64,000 bases of DNA, from contig CAYMKL010000008.1 of the NCBI GenBank assembly GCA_964390805.1, positions 1-64,000 of the forward strand, written 5' to 3'. A program made the translations under genes and the position numbers. Below, piece after piece: positions 50,265 through 61,100 of the stretch. The notes beneath the pieces are model-generated. The model had not been told where the DNA came from, ran no database searches, and worked only from the letters and a program-made list of their open reading frames with translations. The DNA comes from CAYMKL01 sp964390805 (GTDB lineage Bacteria > Chloroflexota > Anaerolineae > VGOG01). Each line of letters begins with the position of its first letter. Position 1 is the stretch's first letter.

Positions 50265-51881
50265 CTACTCACACGTATCCCCCCAATGCACTGCTACCAG
50301 CATGATGTCCACAATGTCCACGTCGCCGTCGTCGTCTCGGTCGTGGGCTGGAGCGAAGTCAGCATTATGCCAGTCGGCGGCGACGGCCATCACGTCTTCG
50401 ATGTCCACGTCGCCGTCGCCATCTACGTCGCCTTCCAGGATGCAGGTTTGCACTTCGAAGGCGCCCAGGTCTGGCGAAGCGCCCCGGGGCTGGCCCAGGA
50501 TGTCGTCGGCGGGCGATTGGGTAGGGTCGGCGACATCTATGGCAGGGCTGCCGGCAGGCAGCACACTGTAGCTATTCACCAGCCGCTCGAACTCCTGGCG
50601 TATCGTCGCGTTGCCGCTCAGGAAGGTGTCGGCATTGGGGTCCCAGCGCGGCAGCACCACGCCCGTCTGATCAGGCAGGCCGGGGTCAGCGACCAGGCGA
50701 TTGACATCGTCGGTGTAGTTGACCAGCTCGCCGGCATTGCTAGGGATGGGGTTCGGCCCGTTCCAGTAGAGGTTGTTGTCCAGGACAAATGAGAGGGTTT
50801 CCCCAATCGGCGTGTCGGAGAAATCGTTGGGCCGGCTGGGGTTCTCGGCGCCCATAGTGCCCATGGGGTCGGCCCAGATGTTGTTGTAGAAGCGAATGTT
50901 CTCGTTGGGCGGGTTCTCGCCCTCGGCGTTGAGCCGCATGACGTAGGCCTTGGCCGGCAGGTCGCCCACCACCGTGTTGTGACGGAAGATGATGTCGCGG
51001 CAACCTTTCACCCCGAAGGAGGCGCGTATCACGTTGGGTGCGTTGCCCAACAGAAGGTTGTTCTCCACCAGCACGTCCTGGGCCTCGTGGAAAGGCTTAC
51101 CGTCCTCGCCCGTCAGCACGAAATAGCAGCCCGAGCTGCCCTGCCAGTTGAGGAAGACGTTGCGGCGCACGGTGATGCGCTCGTTCTCTGGCAGCCCGGC
51201 CGAGTTCTTGATGACGATGAAGCTGCTGGTGTTATTATTGTTGGTGCGCCCGCTGCCCTCGAAGTCGTTGAAGAAGACGTTGTCCTGGATGACCACGTCG
51301 GTGACGCCGTTGGCATCAATGTGCTCGTCGGAGCCCGTCTGGTTGTAGAACACGTTGCCCTCGACGAGCACCTCCCGCGCGCCGTAATTGACCTTCAGCA
51401 GGTCGTTGTTGAAACTGTCGTGAATGACGTTGTTCCGCAGGGCGATGCGGCTGGTGGCCTCGTCCCCGCCGGGTGGGCCAAGCAGGTCTTGGATCTGAAT
51501 GACCAGGGCGCCGGCGCCAGGGCCGCTGTGGGCGATGTCGAAGCCCTCCAGCGTGATGCCCTGGCCGTAGAAGCAGGTGACGACAGTGCTGGTATGGCGC
51601 AGTTGGGCCTGGTAGGAAACCTCGGAACGGACCGTGACCCCCTCGCTGAACGTGCCTCGCAGCCGCACGCGCCCGGAGTATGTGCCAGGCTTGACCAGCA
51701 CCGTGCTGCCGTCCGGCACGCTATCCAGGGCGTGGGTGATGGTGGCCCAGGGATTGCCCTCTGAGCCGTCACCTGTACTATCGCTGCCGTCGGTGGCCAC
51801 GTAGTAGACCCCCTGGGCCGACATGGGGGTCACGGCTAGGGTTGCTAGCAATAGTCCGATGAGTAGAACGTGACTTTTCAT
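50265..51881 (-). CDS. Secreted right-handed beta-helix protein with dockerin
   Basis: An exported 538-residue protein. Signal peptide (about 1-22), a parallel beta-helix (about 25-470; the DUF1565-type start YYVATDGSDSTGDGSEGNPWATI, and many RNNVIH/NNLLLGN repeats), and a C-terminal dockerin (about 478-538, HWGDTCE). Beta-helix proteins of this type include polysaccharide lyases, but no catalytic residues can be assigned, and a binding role is as likely. ATG at 51881 with GAGGA is preferred; the longer frame to 52010 crosses the inverted repeat at 51907-51986. Its stop overlaps with the next gene's longer start. Confidence 0.87.
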   Translation of the reverse strand: MKSHVLLIGLLLATLAVTPMSAQGVYYVATDGSDSTGDGSEGNPWATITHALDSVPDGSTVLVKPGTYSGRVRLRGTFSEGVTVRSEVSYQAQLRHTSTVVTCFYGQGITLEGFDIAHSGPGAGALVIQIQDLLGPPGGDEATSRIALRNNVIHDSFNNDLLKVNYGAREVLVEGNVFYNQTGSDEHIDANGVTDVVIQDNVFFNDFEGSGRTNNNNTSSFIVIKNSAGLPENERITVRRNVFLNWQGSSGCYFVLTGEDGKPFHEAQDVLVENNLLLGNAPNVIRASFGVKGCRDIIFRHNTVVGDLPAKAYVMRLNAEGENPPNENIRFYNNIWADPMGTMGAENPSRPNDFSDTPIGETLSFVLDNNLYWNGPNPIPSNAGELVNYTDDVNRLVADPGLPDQTGVVLPRWDPNADTFLSGNATIRQEFERLVNSYSVLPAGSPAIDVADPTQSPADDILGQPRGASPDLGAFEVQTCILEGDVDGDGDVDIEDVMAVAADWHNADFAPAHDRDDDGDVDIVDIMLVAVHWGDTCE

Positions 51882-51906
51882 TTGTGATCCTCGGGTGGAG
51901 TGGTGG

Positions 51907-51986
51907 GAATATGACAACGAATTCAAAGGATTCACCGAATTCACGACGCCAGATTCGGCGAATCCTCGAAATTCGCTGTCATATTC
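51907..51986. repeat. 80-bp imperfect inverted repeat
   Basis: GAATATGACA (51907-51916) matches TGTCATATTC (51977-51986) with further paired blocks inward (CGAATT, AGGATTC, CCGAAT). It sits between the two beta-helix genes and looks like a miniature element. Confidence 0.75.
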
Positions 51987-51988
51987 AC

Positions 51989-54148
51989 CTACCCACAACT
52001 CTCTCCCCAATGCACCGCCACCATCATGATGTCCACGATGTCCACATCGCCGTCATCATCCAGGTCGTGGGCCGGATCGAAATCGGGGTTGTGCCAGTCG
52101 GCGGCGACGGCCATTACGTCTTCGATGTCTACATCGCCATCACCGTCCACGTCGCCTTCCAGGGTGCAGGTCGGCGCCTCGAAGGCGCCGATGTCTGGCG
52201 CCAGGCCCTGGTAAGCCTGCGGTCCCCGATCGTTGATGCCGGGGATGACGACGCCGGCGTCAATCAGGTCGCTGCTGGGGTCCAGGGTGTAGTCGCCGCT
52301 GGCAGCATCGGCGAAGCCAGGTGCGACGTCGAGGCCGTGTGGTTCCTGGCCAGTCAGCGATTGGAAGGTGACCAGATCGTGCATGTGCCGGTCGGGGCCA
52401 GTGCCCCAGTAGACGAATTCCTCTGGATTAGTAGTGTACAGGTCGTCGTAGTCCAGATCCACTGGCTGACTGGTGTTGTAGTTGTTAATGGCGTAGTCGG
52501 TGCCAGCCCAGATGTTGTTGCGAGCATAGATCAAATCCCACGTACCTGGCGCCTTGATGTAGAGGCCGTTGTTGCCGGGCAGGACGGCGTCGGCGGTATT
52601 GTGGAAGAGGTACATCGGGCCGGACTTGGCGTAGCCGCTGTTGAACTTGAAGGGGCTGCCGGTGTAGTCGTTGTTGCCCACGCCGGTGCGGTAGATCAGA
52701 TTGCGGATGGCGTAGGTGGGGCCGGTGTAGGTTGGCGCCAAAGAGATGCCCATCAGCACGTCGTGGAAGGTGTTGTTCCAGATGCGCACGTTGCTGCATC
52801 GCCCATCGGTCTCCATCCCATCGTCGCCGGCGCGGTATACCAGGTTCTCGTAGACGTCGGTCTCGTTGGTCAGGGCAGCCGTCCCCAACGGACAGGCGCC
52901 GAAGCCGTCAAAATAGTCGTGGAAGGTATTGCGGCGGATAACGTTGCCCCGCCCCGTGGCTGGATCATAGAAACGGATGCCTCCGCTGGACAGCGATATG
53001 CCAGCGTAAAAGGCATCCCACGGCCAGTCGAAGATAGTGTCGTAGAACTCACTATCCTGGATGACGTTGCGGTGCGACACCCGCTTGATGCCGATGCCCA
53101 GGTCGTTGATGGCGAAAGTGCACCCCTGCACCAGGTTGTCGTTGGCATTGTTGAAATAGATGGCCTTGGCCCAGCTCCCCTGCCCGTAGTGGCGGAAGGT
53201 TAGGTTCAGGAAGTAGACGTGATCCTGCTCGTTGACATAAAAGGCGTAGTTGTAGCGAGAAACATTCATCGTTATCTCGGTGTCGTTGGGGTTGGCGTCG
53301 CTGGCCAGGTGGACGTACACGGTCGTGCCGTTGGCGTAGAAGCCGGGGATGCCCCAGATTAGGTTTTGCAGGTCGGACAGGCTCTGGTAGGGCAGAAGGC
53401 GCTGGCCGTCGGCCGTGACCAGGTGGGGATCGGCCACGTTGACGGTGGTGCGGTAGACCCCGCCTCCCTGATCCGCCCAGGTGAAGACGGCCGGGTCGGC
53501 CCCATCCAGTATCGCCGTCTCGCCGTCGTAGCCCCGGATGACGATGGGCGCGCCCGCCGTGCCAGAGCGGGGCAGGCTGATCCCACCCTGGGAATAGACT
53601 CCGTCACGCAGCACCACCTCCTCGCCGGCCTGGGCCTGGCTGATCCCTTCCGTCAGCGAGCAGGGTGCGGCCAGACTGCACGCGATGCCACCGCCGTTGG
53701 GGGCGACGTAGTAGGAGTGAACCGGCGGGGGGACGACGATCTCGGAACGGGTGGCGCCACTGGCCGTCACGGTGACGCCGTCCAGGGGGTCACCATCGGG
53801 GTCGCTGAAAGTGACGCGCACGTCGTAGGTCGTGCCGGGTTGCAGCCAGAACAGGCTGCCGACGAAGCGGGTATCGTCCACACGGGAGAGGGGGAAACCG
53901 GCCTGGTACGCTTGGCTGCCGGTGCGGTATTCGACCGTGGCAGTGGCGTCCCCGTCCGTTAGCGAAGCGGCGTCGTCACCGGCAGCGATGGTCACGATGA
54001 CGCCCATGGCGTGGAAGGTACCGTAGAGCTCGATGGAGGCGGCCGCGGTCGAGGCATTTCCCTGGGCTTCCGCTACGTTAGTTAGCATCAGGAGCAGGAA
54101 AATCAGTCTGAAGAGAGTCGGGCGCGAAAGTTTGATTCTCATTGTCAT
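51989..54148 (-). CDS. Secreted beta-helix protein with dockerin, longer form
   Basis: An exported 719-residue protein. Signal peptide (about 1-28), a fibronectin-like domain (about 35-145, with FVGSLFWLQPGTTYDVRVTF), a right-handed beta-helix (about 150-655, SYYVAPNGGGIACSLAAPCSL start), and a C-terminal dockerin (about 660-719, HWGESCG). It resembles proteins annotated as alginate or pectate lyases, but the active site cannot be assigned. ATG at 54148 is chosen, GGGGAG about 10 bases before; the frame to 54166 begins with TTG. Just upstream lies the remnant of another dockerin gene. Confidence 0.86.
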   Translation of the reverse strand: MTMRIKLSRPTLFRLIFLLLMLTNVAEAQGNASTAAASIELYGTFHAMGVIVTIAAGDDAASLTDGDATATVEYRTGSQAYQAGFPLSRVDDTRFVGSLFWLQPGTTYDVRVTFSDPDGDPLDGVTVTASGATRSEIVVPPPVHSYYVAPNGGGIACSLAAPCSLTEGISQAQAGEEVVLRDGVYSQGGISLPRSGTAGAPIVIRGYDGETAILDGADPAVFTWADQGGGVYRTTVNVADPHLVTADGQRLLPYQSLSDLQNLIWGIPGFYANGTTVYVHLASDANPNDTEITMNVSRYNYAFYVNEQDHVYFLNLTFRHYGQGSWAKAIYFNNANDNLVQGCTFAINDLGIGIKRVSHRNVIQDSEFYDTIFDWPWDAFYAGISLSSGGIRFYDPATGRGNVIRRNTFHDYFDGFGACPLGTAALTNETDVYENLVYRAGDDGMETDGRCSNVRIWNNTFHDVLMGISLAPTYTGPTYAIRNLIYRTGVGNNDYTGSPFKFNSGYAKSGPMYLFHNTADAVLPGNNGLYIKAPGTWDLIYARNNIWAGTDYAINNYNTSQPVDLDYDDLYTTNPEEFVYWGTGPDRHMHDLVTFQSLTGQEPHGLDVAPGFADAASGDYTLDPSSDLIDAGVVIPGINDRGPQAYQGLAPDIGAFEAPTCTLEGDVDGDGDVDIEDVMAVAADWHNPDFDPAHDLDDDGDVDIVDIMMVAVHWGESCG

Positions 54149-54191
54149 CTGCACGTTTCTCCCCAATGCTCAACTGCTAGCATGATGTCCA
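54149..54191 (-). pseudogene. Dockerin remnant 1
   Basis: On the minus strand the sequence reads DIMLAVEHWGETCR then stop, i.e. the last third of a dockerin. It breaks off at the inverted repeat at 54207-54267. The rest of the gene is gone. Confidence 0.7.
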
Positions 54192-54206
54192 TCCCCTTGC
54201 AGCGAA

Positions 54207-54267
54207 GGATGGAAAGCAGATAAGCGGATACGCCGCATTGCTCTATCCGTTTATCTGCTGCCCATCC
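54207..54267. repeat. Inverted repeat GGATGG...CCATCC beside dockerin remnants
   Basis: GGATGGAAAGCAGATAAGCGGATA-type left arm matches TATCCGTTTATCTGCTGCCCATCC-type right arm with a 13-base loop. It lies at the break point of dockerin remnant 1. Confidence 0.75.
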
Positions 54268-54335
54268 GTTGCCTCACAGCAACCGCAGCCTGGTCGCACG
54301 GGGGTCAATGATCACCTCAAGACCTCGGTTTCCCC

Positions 54336-54400
54336 TCACCTACAAGTCTCCCCCCAACGCACCGCCACCAGCATGATGTCCACGCTGTCTATTGGGCCGT
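54336..54400 (-). pseudogene. Dockerin remnant 2
   Basis: On the minus strand the sequence reads DGPIDSVDIMLVAVRWGETCR then stop. It begins next to the promoter of the toxin-antitoxin pair, so the gene was cut off there. The 54149-54459 gap holds the two remnants and the inverted repeat, and no whole gene. Confidence 0.7.
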
Positions 54401-54404
54401 CTTC

Positions 54405-54433
54405 TTGACTTTTAGCAGAACTTATGCTACATT
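54405..54433 (+). promoter_or_regulatory. Promoter of the toxin-antitoxin pair
   Basis: TTGACT (54405-54410), 17-base spacer, TACATT (54428-54433), 26 bases before the antitoxin ATG. Confidence 0.75.
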
Positions 54434-54459
54434 CATCCTGTGACAAACAGGAGGGGATC

Positions 54460-54780
54460 ATGGCCATCGCTACGGCAGGGACCAAGGTTAATGAAATCGC
54501 AGTCTCGTTGGGGCTGACCGAAGGTGAGCTGTTCCAGCAAGCATTGTTGAGCTTCTTGCACGAGAAGAAGCGCCGCACTTTGCAGCTTAAGCTGGAAATC
54601 CTGGCTCGTTACGGTGCCGACTCCATCGCAGACCTGGAGTCTAAGATTGCTCAAGGTGTGGTAGTGGAACACCCGGCCTGGGAAGATCTGATTGTCGCCG
54701 AAAATCTGAATGCACGCCTGAGGGAACTCAATGACCATCTCGATGACTTACGAAGTCCTGAAAGCGATCGCCCTCAGTGA
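54460..54780 (+). CDS. Probable antitoxin of a TumE-type pair
   Basis: A 106-residue small protein with a short helix-turn-helix-like start (TKVNEIAVSLGLTEGELFQQAL), charged helices and an acidic end. Its place before the toxin and the overlap with it are typical of antitoxins. ATG at 54460 after AGGAGGGG; a longer frame from 54424 has no ribosome site. I do not recognise a specific family. The gene lies on the plus strand, opposite to the surrounding dockerin genes, and close to two broken dockerins, so the pair was probably inserted. Confidence 0.7.
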   Translation: MAIATAGTKVNEIAVSLGLTEGELFQQALLSFLHEKKRRTLQLKLEILARYGADSIADLESKIAQGVVVEHPAWEDLIVAENLNARLRELNDHLDDLRSPESDRPQ

Positions 54781-55120
54781 GTTTGGCGATGTGGTTGTCA
54801 GTGCCCAGATCATGTCTCTGCCAACGGGTGACCCGCTCAAGCTACGCCTTGACATTGCTGATGGCTCCCTCCTCGACGTGTTCATCTCGGTCAGCGGCCG
54901 CTGTTCCTATCACTGGGAGCGCCGTTTGATAGGCAAGGGCGATCTCTATCGCCACGACAACGCGCCCCACAACAGATGGCGCTATGTGGCCACGTTTCCC
55001 AAGCATTTCCACGACGGTAGTGATGACAACGTTGTAGAGAGTTTGATCAGTGATGACCCTGAGAAAGCAGTGCGTGAGTTTCTGACCTTTGTGCGTCGCA
55101 AGCTGTTAAGCATGGCATGA
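54731..55120 (+). CDS. Probable TumE/DUF6516-type toxin
   Basis: A 129-residue protein resembling the TumE/DUF6516 family of toxins: DGSLLDVFISVSG, YHWERRLIG, RHDNAPHNRW and FPKHFHDG are the pattern of short strands with His/Asp pairs seen in the family, though I recall the motif from memory. Its mode of action is not established by the sequence. ATG at 54731 with AGGGA, overlapping the antitoxin end by 50 bases. The frame could also begin at 54743. Confidence 0.72.
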   Translation: MTISMTYEVLKAIALSEFGDVVVSAQIMSLPTGDPLKLRLDIADGSLLDVFISVSGRCSYHWERRLIGKGDLYRHDNAPHNRWRYVATFPKHFHDGSDDNVVESLISDDPEKAVREFLTFVRRKLLSMA

Positions 55121-55173
55121 TTGGTGAGCAAATGCCTATTAGTTCCCCCGAGTCCCCCCGAGTTCCTCTGAGG

Positions 55174-58100
55174 CTACATGTCTCCCCCAACCTCCCACAC
55201 GTGCACCACCGTCTCTCCCCATGGCCCAGCCGTCTGTTCCGTCACGTATAGGAGCCCTCTTTGCTGATCATAGGCGGCGGCACCCAGGGTGGCACATTCC
55301 TGGTCAATCACTTCGCTTAGTGGGCGGTAGACCTCGTAGGGTACCACCTCCCACGGCTCCTTGGTGCCAGCAATCACGTCTTCCAACTCTCCTGGATCGT
55401 AGAAGAGGATCTGAGGCTCATACGGATAGGCGTGGTAGCCTTTGTATGGATCACAGGCATCTCCACCGCACTCTTCCGGGGTTCCGTAGCAGTTGTCCCC
55501 CAGCCCCTTTCTCCCGAAGATCAGGATGCCGCTCTTGTCTGCGGTCTGCACCCAGGCCCCGCCTCCCCAGTCGTCTTTGGGCCGATAGTTTGGAAAGTAA
55601 CATTCATCTGGGTCGTTGAGACATTCCGGGTAGATTTCGGGATAATACAGCAGGGCCAGAGCATCCAGATTCTGCCCTGATTCAGGGGGATTGCCGTCGA
55701 TAGCGTGCGAAGCTAAGCCGTCTTCCCAGGGGGCGAGGGCATAAAGCGTTGGTCCCTGGGAGCCGCCGAACGCCCCGGCCCCTCGATGGTTGCCGGCGAT
55801 GAGCCATTTCCCACCCAGGTTCTCGCTGGCAAAGCTCTCAGGGGCCTTGAAGAGATAGTCGCAGGTTTTGGCGTTGTGGAAGTCGTTGTCGCCCCGCTCT
55901 CCGATGTGCCACACCCCTTGAGCGCCAGTCATATCCAACTCACTCCATCCCAAGGAATCCTGATCGTAGCCAGCCACGTTGTACCAGTCCCTCAGGTTCC
56001 AAACGATCTTGTTGATGTTGGATAGATATTCCAAACCGTCCACTTCTCGATAGATGCAGTCGTCATTGTAGGTGCAGTTGTCTTTCCAACCTTCAGTGAT
56101 GTCCGCCAGGGCCCGGAGCACGGAGGCTTGGGGCAGGTCATCGAAATCATCAGCTATGACCGGCTCAGGTATGGTGATCTCTCCCACCAGATCGTACCAG
56201 GCGTGGGCTGCTGCATACAGTGAGCCAGGATAGCCGTCGGCTGGCCCAGAGGGATCGCCTTCAGGGTAGTAGGCAAGCGCATGACCACTGTAGGCCCAGT
56301 CACCACCAGGCGGGTACGCGAAGGCACCCTGGTACACCAGATCGGTTGACTGGATGAGGCCGGAGGGGGTGAAAGTGGGTGTGGGAGTGGTGGTGAATGT
56401 GGGTGTGGGGGTGGAGGTGGGTGTGGGAGTGGGTTCCGTGCAGTCTTCTCCCCAATGCACCGCCACCAGCATGATGTCCACGATGTCTATTTTGCCGTTG
56501 CCGTCCAGGTCGTAGTCGGGGTTGTAGTCCTCGTGGCCTACAGCGGTGTGCCAGAGGCTGGCCACCAGCATGATGTCAGCGATGTCCACATCGTAGTCCC
56601 CGTCGAGGTCGCCTTCGAGGTCGCAAGGCGGCATCACCAGCAGGATCACCCCACGGTGGGGATTCAGGGTGACGTTGGTCACGGGTGTGTAGCTCACCGT
56701 CCAGGCGGAGGTATCGGCGTCGGAGGGCAGCAATCCGCCGCCGGAGGGCGTGGCCAGGTAGTACGTGCCGCCCAGATCAATGGTCCGCGCCACCGAGCCG
56801 GGGTTGACCAGGGCGAGACCGTTGGTGTAGTCGCGCCGGTACAAGCCGGAGGGATCGAGGTAGTCATCAATGTCGGTCGGCAGCGGATCAAGCGGTGAAC
56901 CGATGGGAATCTCGTACTCAGGGAACCACTCAGGCGACAGGCCCAGGTCCATATTGATGAAGCTGTGCACGCCTTTGACCAGCAGGTAGTTGGCCAGGTT
57001 GAACAGCCGATCCTCCACATCGGTCTCGTCCACGTAGGATTGCAGGATGAGCACCTTGTCCAGGTTGGTCAGGCTCAGGATGCGGTTCATCTGCAGTTGC
57101 CAGTCGGACAGGGCGAAGGGGTTGCCCGTCCCCCACTCGCTGAAGCCCTCGATCATGATGCCGTCCACATCGGAGTAGTTCGTCGTGTTGCGCGTCGTCA
57201 CCCAGTAGCCGACATTGGGGATGAAACCATATTGGCCGGCGAACTGGGCCTGCACGTAGTCAGTGAAGTTCTCGATGCGTGTGGACCATTCGGATTCGAA
57301 GGCCGGATCGTAGGCCGGCAGGTCGGGCTCGTAGGTGCTGCCGCCCATGACGTTGGGCACGCTGAAGCTGTCGGCGAAGAGGGCGTCGTTCTCGTTGGCG
57401 GCCAGCTGGCGCAGCACCTCGCCCATCCAGTAGGCCCGCCAACCGGGGTCGTCCAGCTCCATCAGGTACCAGCCCCAGGTGCACTGCAGCACTCGGTCGG
57501 AGCCGGCGTAGGGGAAGAACCACGAATCCTGCACCACGGCCTCCCCCGGCCACTCCTGTACCCAATTGTCGCCCTCGATGATGTTGATGTAGCTGCCGGT
57601 GGGATTGCAACTGGCGTCCGTCCCGCGATAGCCCAATGCCAGGCCCAGGCGGTAGTGCAGCACGATGAAGTCGGGGTTGTAGGTGCGCAAGTGCTGGGTA
57701 TGGGAGCGGATCATCTTCTGGGTGCCGGCGTAGTGGGTGCCGGCGAACTGGAACTGCGCTTCGGTCATGCTCCAGCCGGCCAGTTGGTCGTTGAAGACGT
57801 GGATGCCATCGTTCGTGTCGGGGAACTCCCGCCGCGATGGGGTGAGTGTGCCTGTTGGAGTGGGGGTCGGCGTGGCCATGGCCGTCGGGGTAGCTGTAGG
57901 CGTGGCTGTGGCTGTCGGGGTGCCGGGCGTGGGTGTAGCGGTTGGGGTAGCGGTGACCGACGGCACCCCGTACTCGTCAGCGCCCACGTCCGGGGCTGGG
58001 CCGATGGGCCGGGCGTCGCCGTCGTAGTCGTCGTCGCACAGTCCCACGCTGAGCAAGACGCCGTGGTCTATCGCCGCATCGGCGGTTCCGGCCAGGTGGA

Positions 58101-61100
58101 GGTCGCCGTTTGCTCCGTCTACAAACAGGGATAGCGGTTGGGCCTCCAGGTTTCCATCACGAAACGCCGTGCCGCCCCGATCCATCAGATTGTGGCTGAC
58201 CAGGTTGTTGATGATGTCTACATCGGTGTGGTCGAAGCGCCACTCGATGGAGGAGAAGGGGGCTTGCGTCGAAACGACGGTGTTGTGCAAGACCTGGGCG
58301 CCACAGGCCTGCCACAGGCAGATCCCACAGTCGAAGCCAGCACCAGAGGCAAACAGCCCGCCATCGTTGGCGAAGATGAAGTTGTTGCGGATGATGCCGC
58401 CGTAGTGGTCAACGTAACCGCCGCCCGCGCCAGGGCAAGGATCGTCGGGGTAGGTGCGGATACCATCGCCGCTGGTTGCCAAGCCAAAGCCTATGCCTCG
58501 GCCATTGTTCCGCAGTTCGTTCCGCTCGACCAGGGTGTCGCGGCACGACCGCCAGAGGTGGATCCCATGCTCCGACAGCCCGCTGTCGCACCAGAACCCC
58601 TCAATGAGGTTGTCGCGAATGATCCAGTCCCGCGCCTGGTGGGCGTCCACACCGCCGGTGTAACAGTTGTCGCGGATGTGAGGGCGTCCGGCGTCGGTGA
58701 GTTCGATGTGAGAGCAGGCGATGACGCCACTATCGGGGAAGTAGAGGGCATTCTGCCCAGTGTAAGGGTTGATCTTGATTGCCTGCTGGCCGGGGTCAAC
58801 GATGTGGACGTTGTAGATGAGGGTGCCGGTCGTATCCGCGCTGCTGGTGGACATCACGTGGATGGGGTGGTAGTACGCCTCGCGCAGGGTCAGATCGGCG
58901 ATGGTGACGTTGGAGGCGACGATCTGGACGATCTCGCCGGTCACGTAGTTGCCGTCCAGGATGACGCTCTCGCGGTTCCCGCTGACCGAGCGCAGGGTCA
59001 CGTTGGGAACGTCGAACCACAGGTAGACGCCATTGAGATCATAGACGCCGTCAGCGACCAGAATGGTATCGCCGGAGGCCGCGCTGTTTACGGCGTTTTG
59101 CAGCTCGGTGACGGTGGAGACGGTGACAGTGGGGCCGGTGGGCGGGGGCAATGGGGCGCAGGGATCCGTTGAGATTGGTGAGTTGGTGGGCGTGGATGTC
59201 GGCGTAGCGGTGGACGTGGCGGTCGGTGTCGGTGTGGGTGTATGGATGGGCGTCGGCGTAGCAGTAGGCGTCGGTGATGGTTCCTGGGCAAGGGCGGTGG
59301 CGATGGCCTCGGATAGCGGATACTCGGCCGCGCCGGGGTTTCCTTCCTGACTCAATTCCCAGATGAACACTCCGCCCAACCCCAGGCTTTGGGCACGGTT
59401 TGCTTTGCCGGTCACGCTCTGGGGATCGTCGTAGCTCAACCAAAGTTCCTGACCCGTTGGCCCAATGGCGTCTGGGTGGAAGACAAAGGGGACCTGTTGC
59501 TCGGCGTCCCAATAGCGCGTGTAGCCGTTGAGAACCGGGATGGGATCGGTTGTTTCCTGGAAGGAGCCGGCAAACCGGTTGACGATGTCCCAGTAGTCGA
59601 ACACGCCGCTGGCGTCCCAGGTGCCCCAGGCGTAATCCCCCGGTGTCACCGCTGCAAAGCGGCCAGGGTAGGTTGGGTTAGGGGCTTCGTTCCCCAGGTG
59701 TTGGAAGGCCCGGCCGTAGTAGGGCATTCCCAGATGCAGCTTGTCCACTGTCATGTCCTCCAGCCAGGTCTGGATGGCAGCGTCGCCGTTCCAGGAGGGG
59801 CTAAAGGGATCTTCCGTCGAGTCGTACAGGGGCGCGTTATGGCCGGTGTGGTCGCCCCAGCCGCCGTTGAAGTCATAGGTCATCACGTTGACCCAATCCA
59901 GGAGAGGAGCGATGGCTGGAATATCCATCGCAGCGATGTTGGCCGGCCCAGCCGGCCCGGCGATAGTCAGTGGGTAATAGCGGCCGGTAACGTCACCCAG
60001 CGCGTCCAGCTCCTGGCGAAAGTCCTGCAAAAGCGCCGTAAAATTGTCCGTGTCGGCCGTGGTTGGGTACTCCCAATCAATATCAATCCCATCAAAACCT
60101 TTTTCGTCCATGAACTGAACGCAGGACTGGGCAAAGTGTTCGCGGTGCGCAGGGTCGGCGGCGATGGTGGGGAAGGGATAGGACAGCGTCCAGCCGCCGA
60201 TGGACATGAGCAGTTGCAGGTCAGGATAGTTACGGCGCAAGACCCAAAACTGATTCAGCGTGCCCAGATGTTCGTTTGCGCCGGTATTGGTGCTCGGCAC
60301 GAGCCTCTGCATCGGTTTCTCTTCGGCCGCCCAGGTGTCGTAGAGGCTACACTCATAGTAGCCATCACTGTTCACATCTTCCGGCTCGATAAAGGCGTAG
60401 TTGATCTGGGTCAGCCAATCGGCCGGCGCGTCCGCAGGGACATAATCGCGGTCATACACACCCCACTCCACAAAATAGGCCACGAAGTGTAATGAGGGCG
60501 CACTGGGGTCGAGGGTAGGAGTTGGTGTAGGTGTTGGCGTGGCTGTGGGCGTAGCGGTCCGGGATGGCGCAACTGGCGCGTCAACCACCCAGATATCCAG
60601 GTTGCCGCTGCGCACAGACTCGAAGGCGATGCGATGCCCGTCGGGCGACCAGGAGGGTGCGCCGTCGTAGGCGGGATTATCGGTGATCTGAATCGGAGTA
60701 CCCCCGCTGGCCTCAATGGCCCATAAACTGCCGTCGTCCCCACCGCGATCCGACGAGTAGACGATCCACTCCCCGTCAGGCGACCAACTGGGGTCGGTGT
60801 CCTCGGCTGTAAGCGAAGCGGCATCGTCGGTCACGTTGGTCAGCGACCCGCCGTTCACGTCCATCGTCCATAGGTCCCAATTGCCGCTGCGAAGCGATTG
60901 GAAGACGATGTTGGTGCCGTCGGGCGACCAGTTGGGTTCCCAATCATCGGCCGGCTCAGCGGTCAACTGCACGGGGCTGGAGCCATCGGCGTTCATGCGC
61001 CAGATGTCCCAGTTGCCGCTGCGATCCGACTGGAACACGATCTGGCTGCAATCGGGCGACCACGACGGCTCCCAGTTCAGCGCATCGGTAGTGGTCAGGC

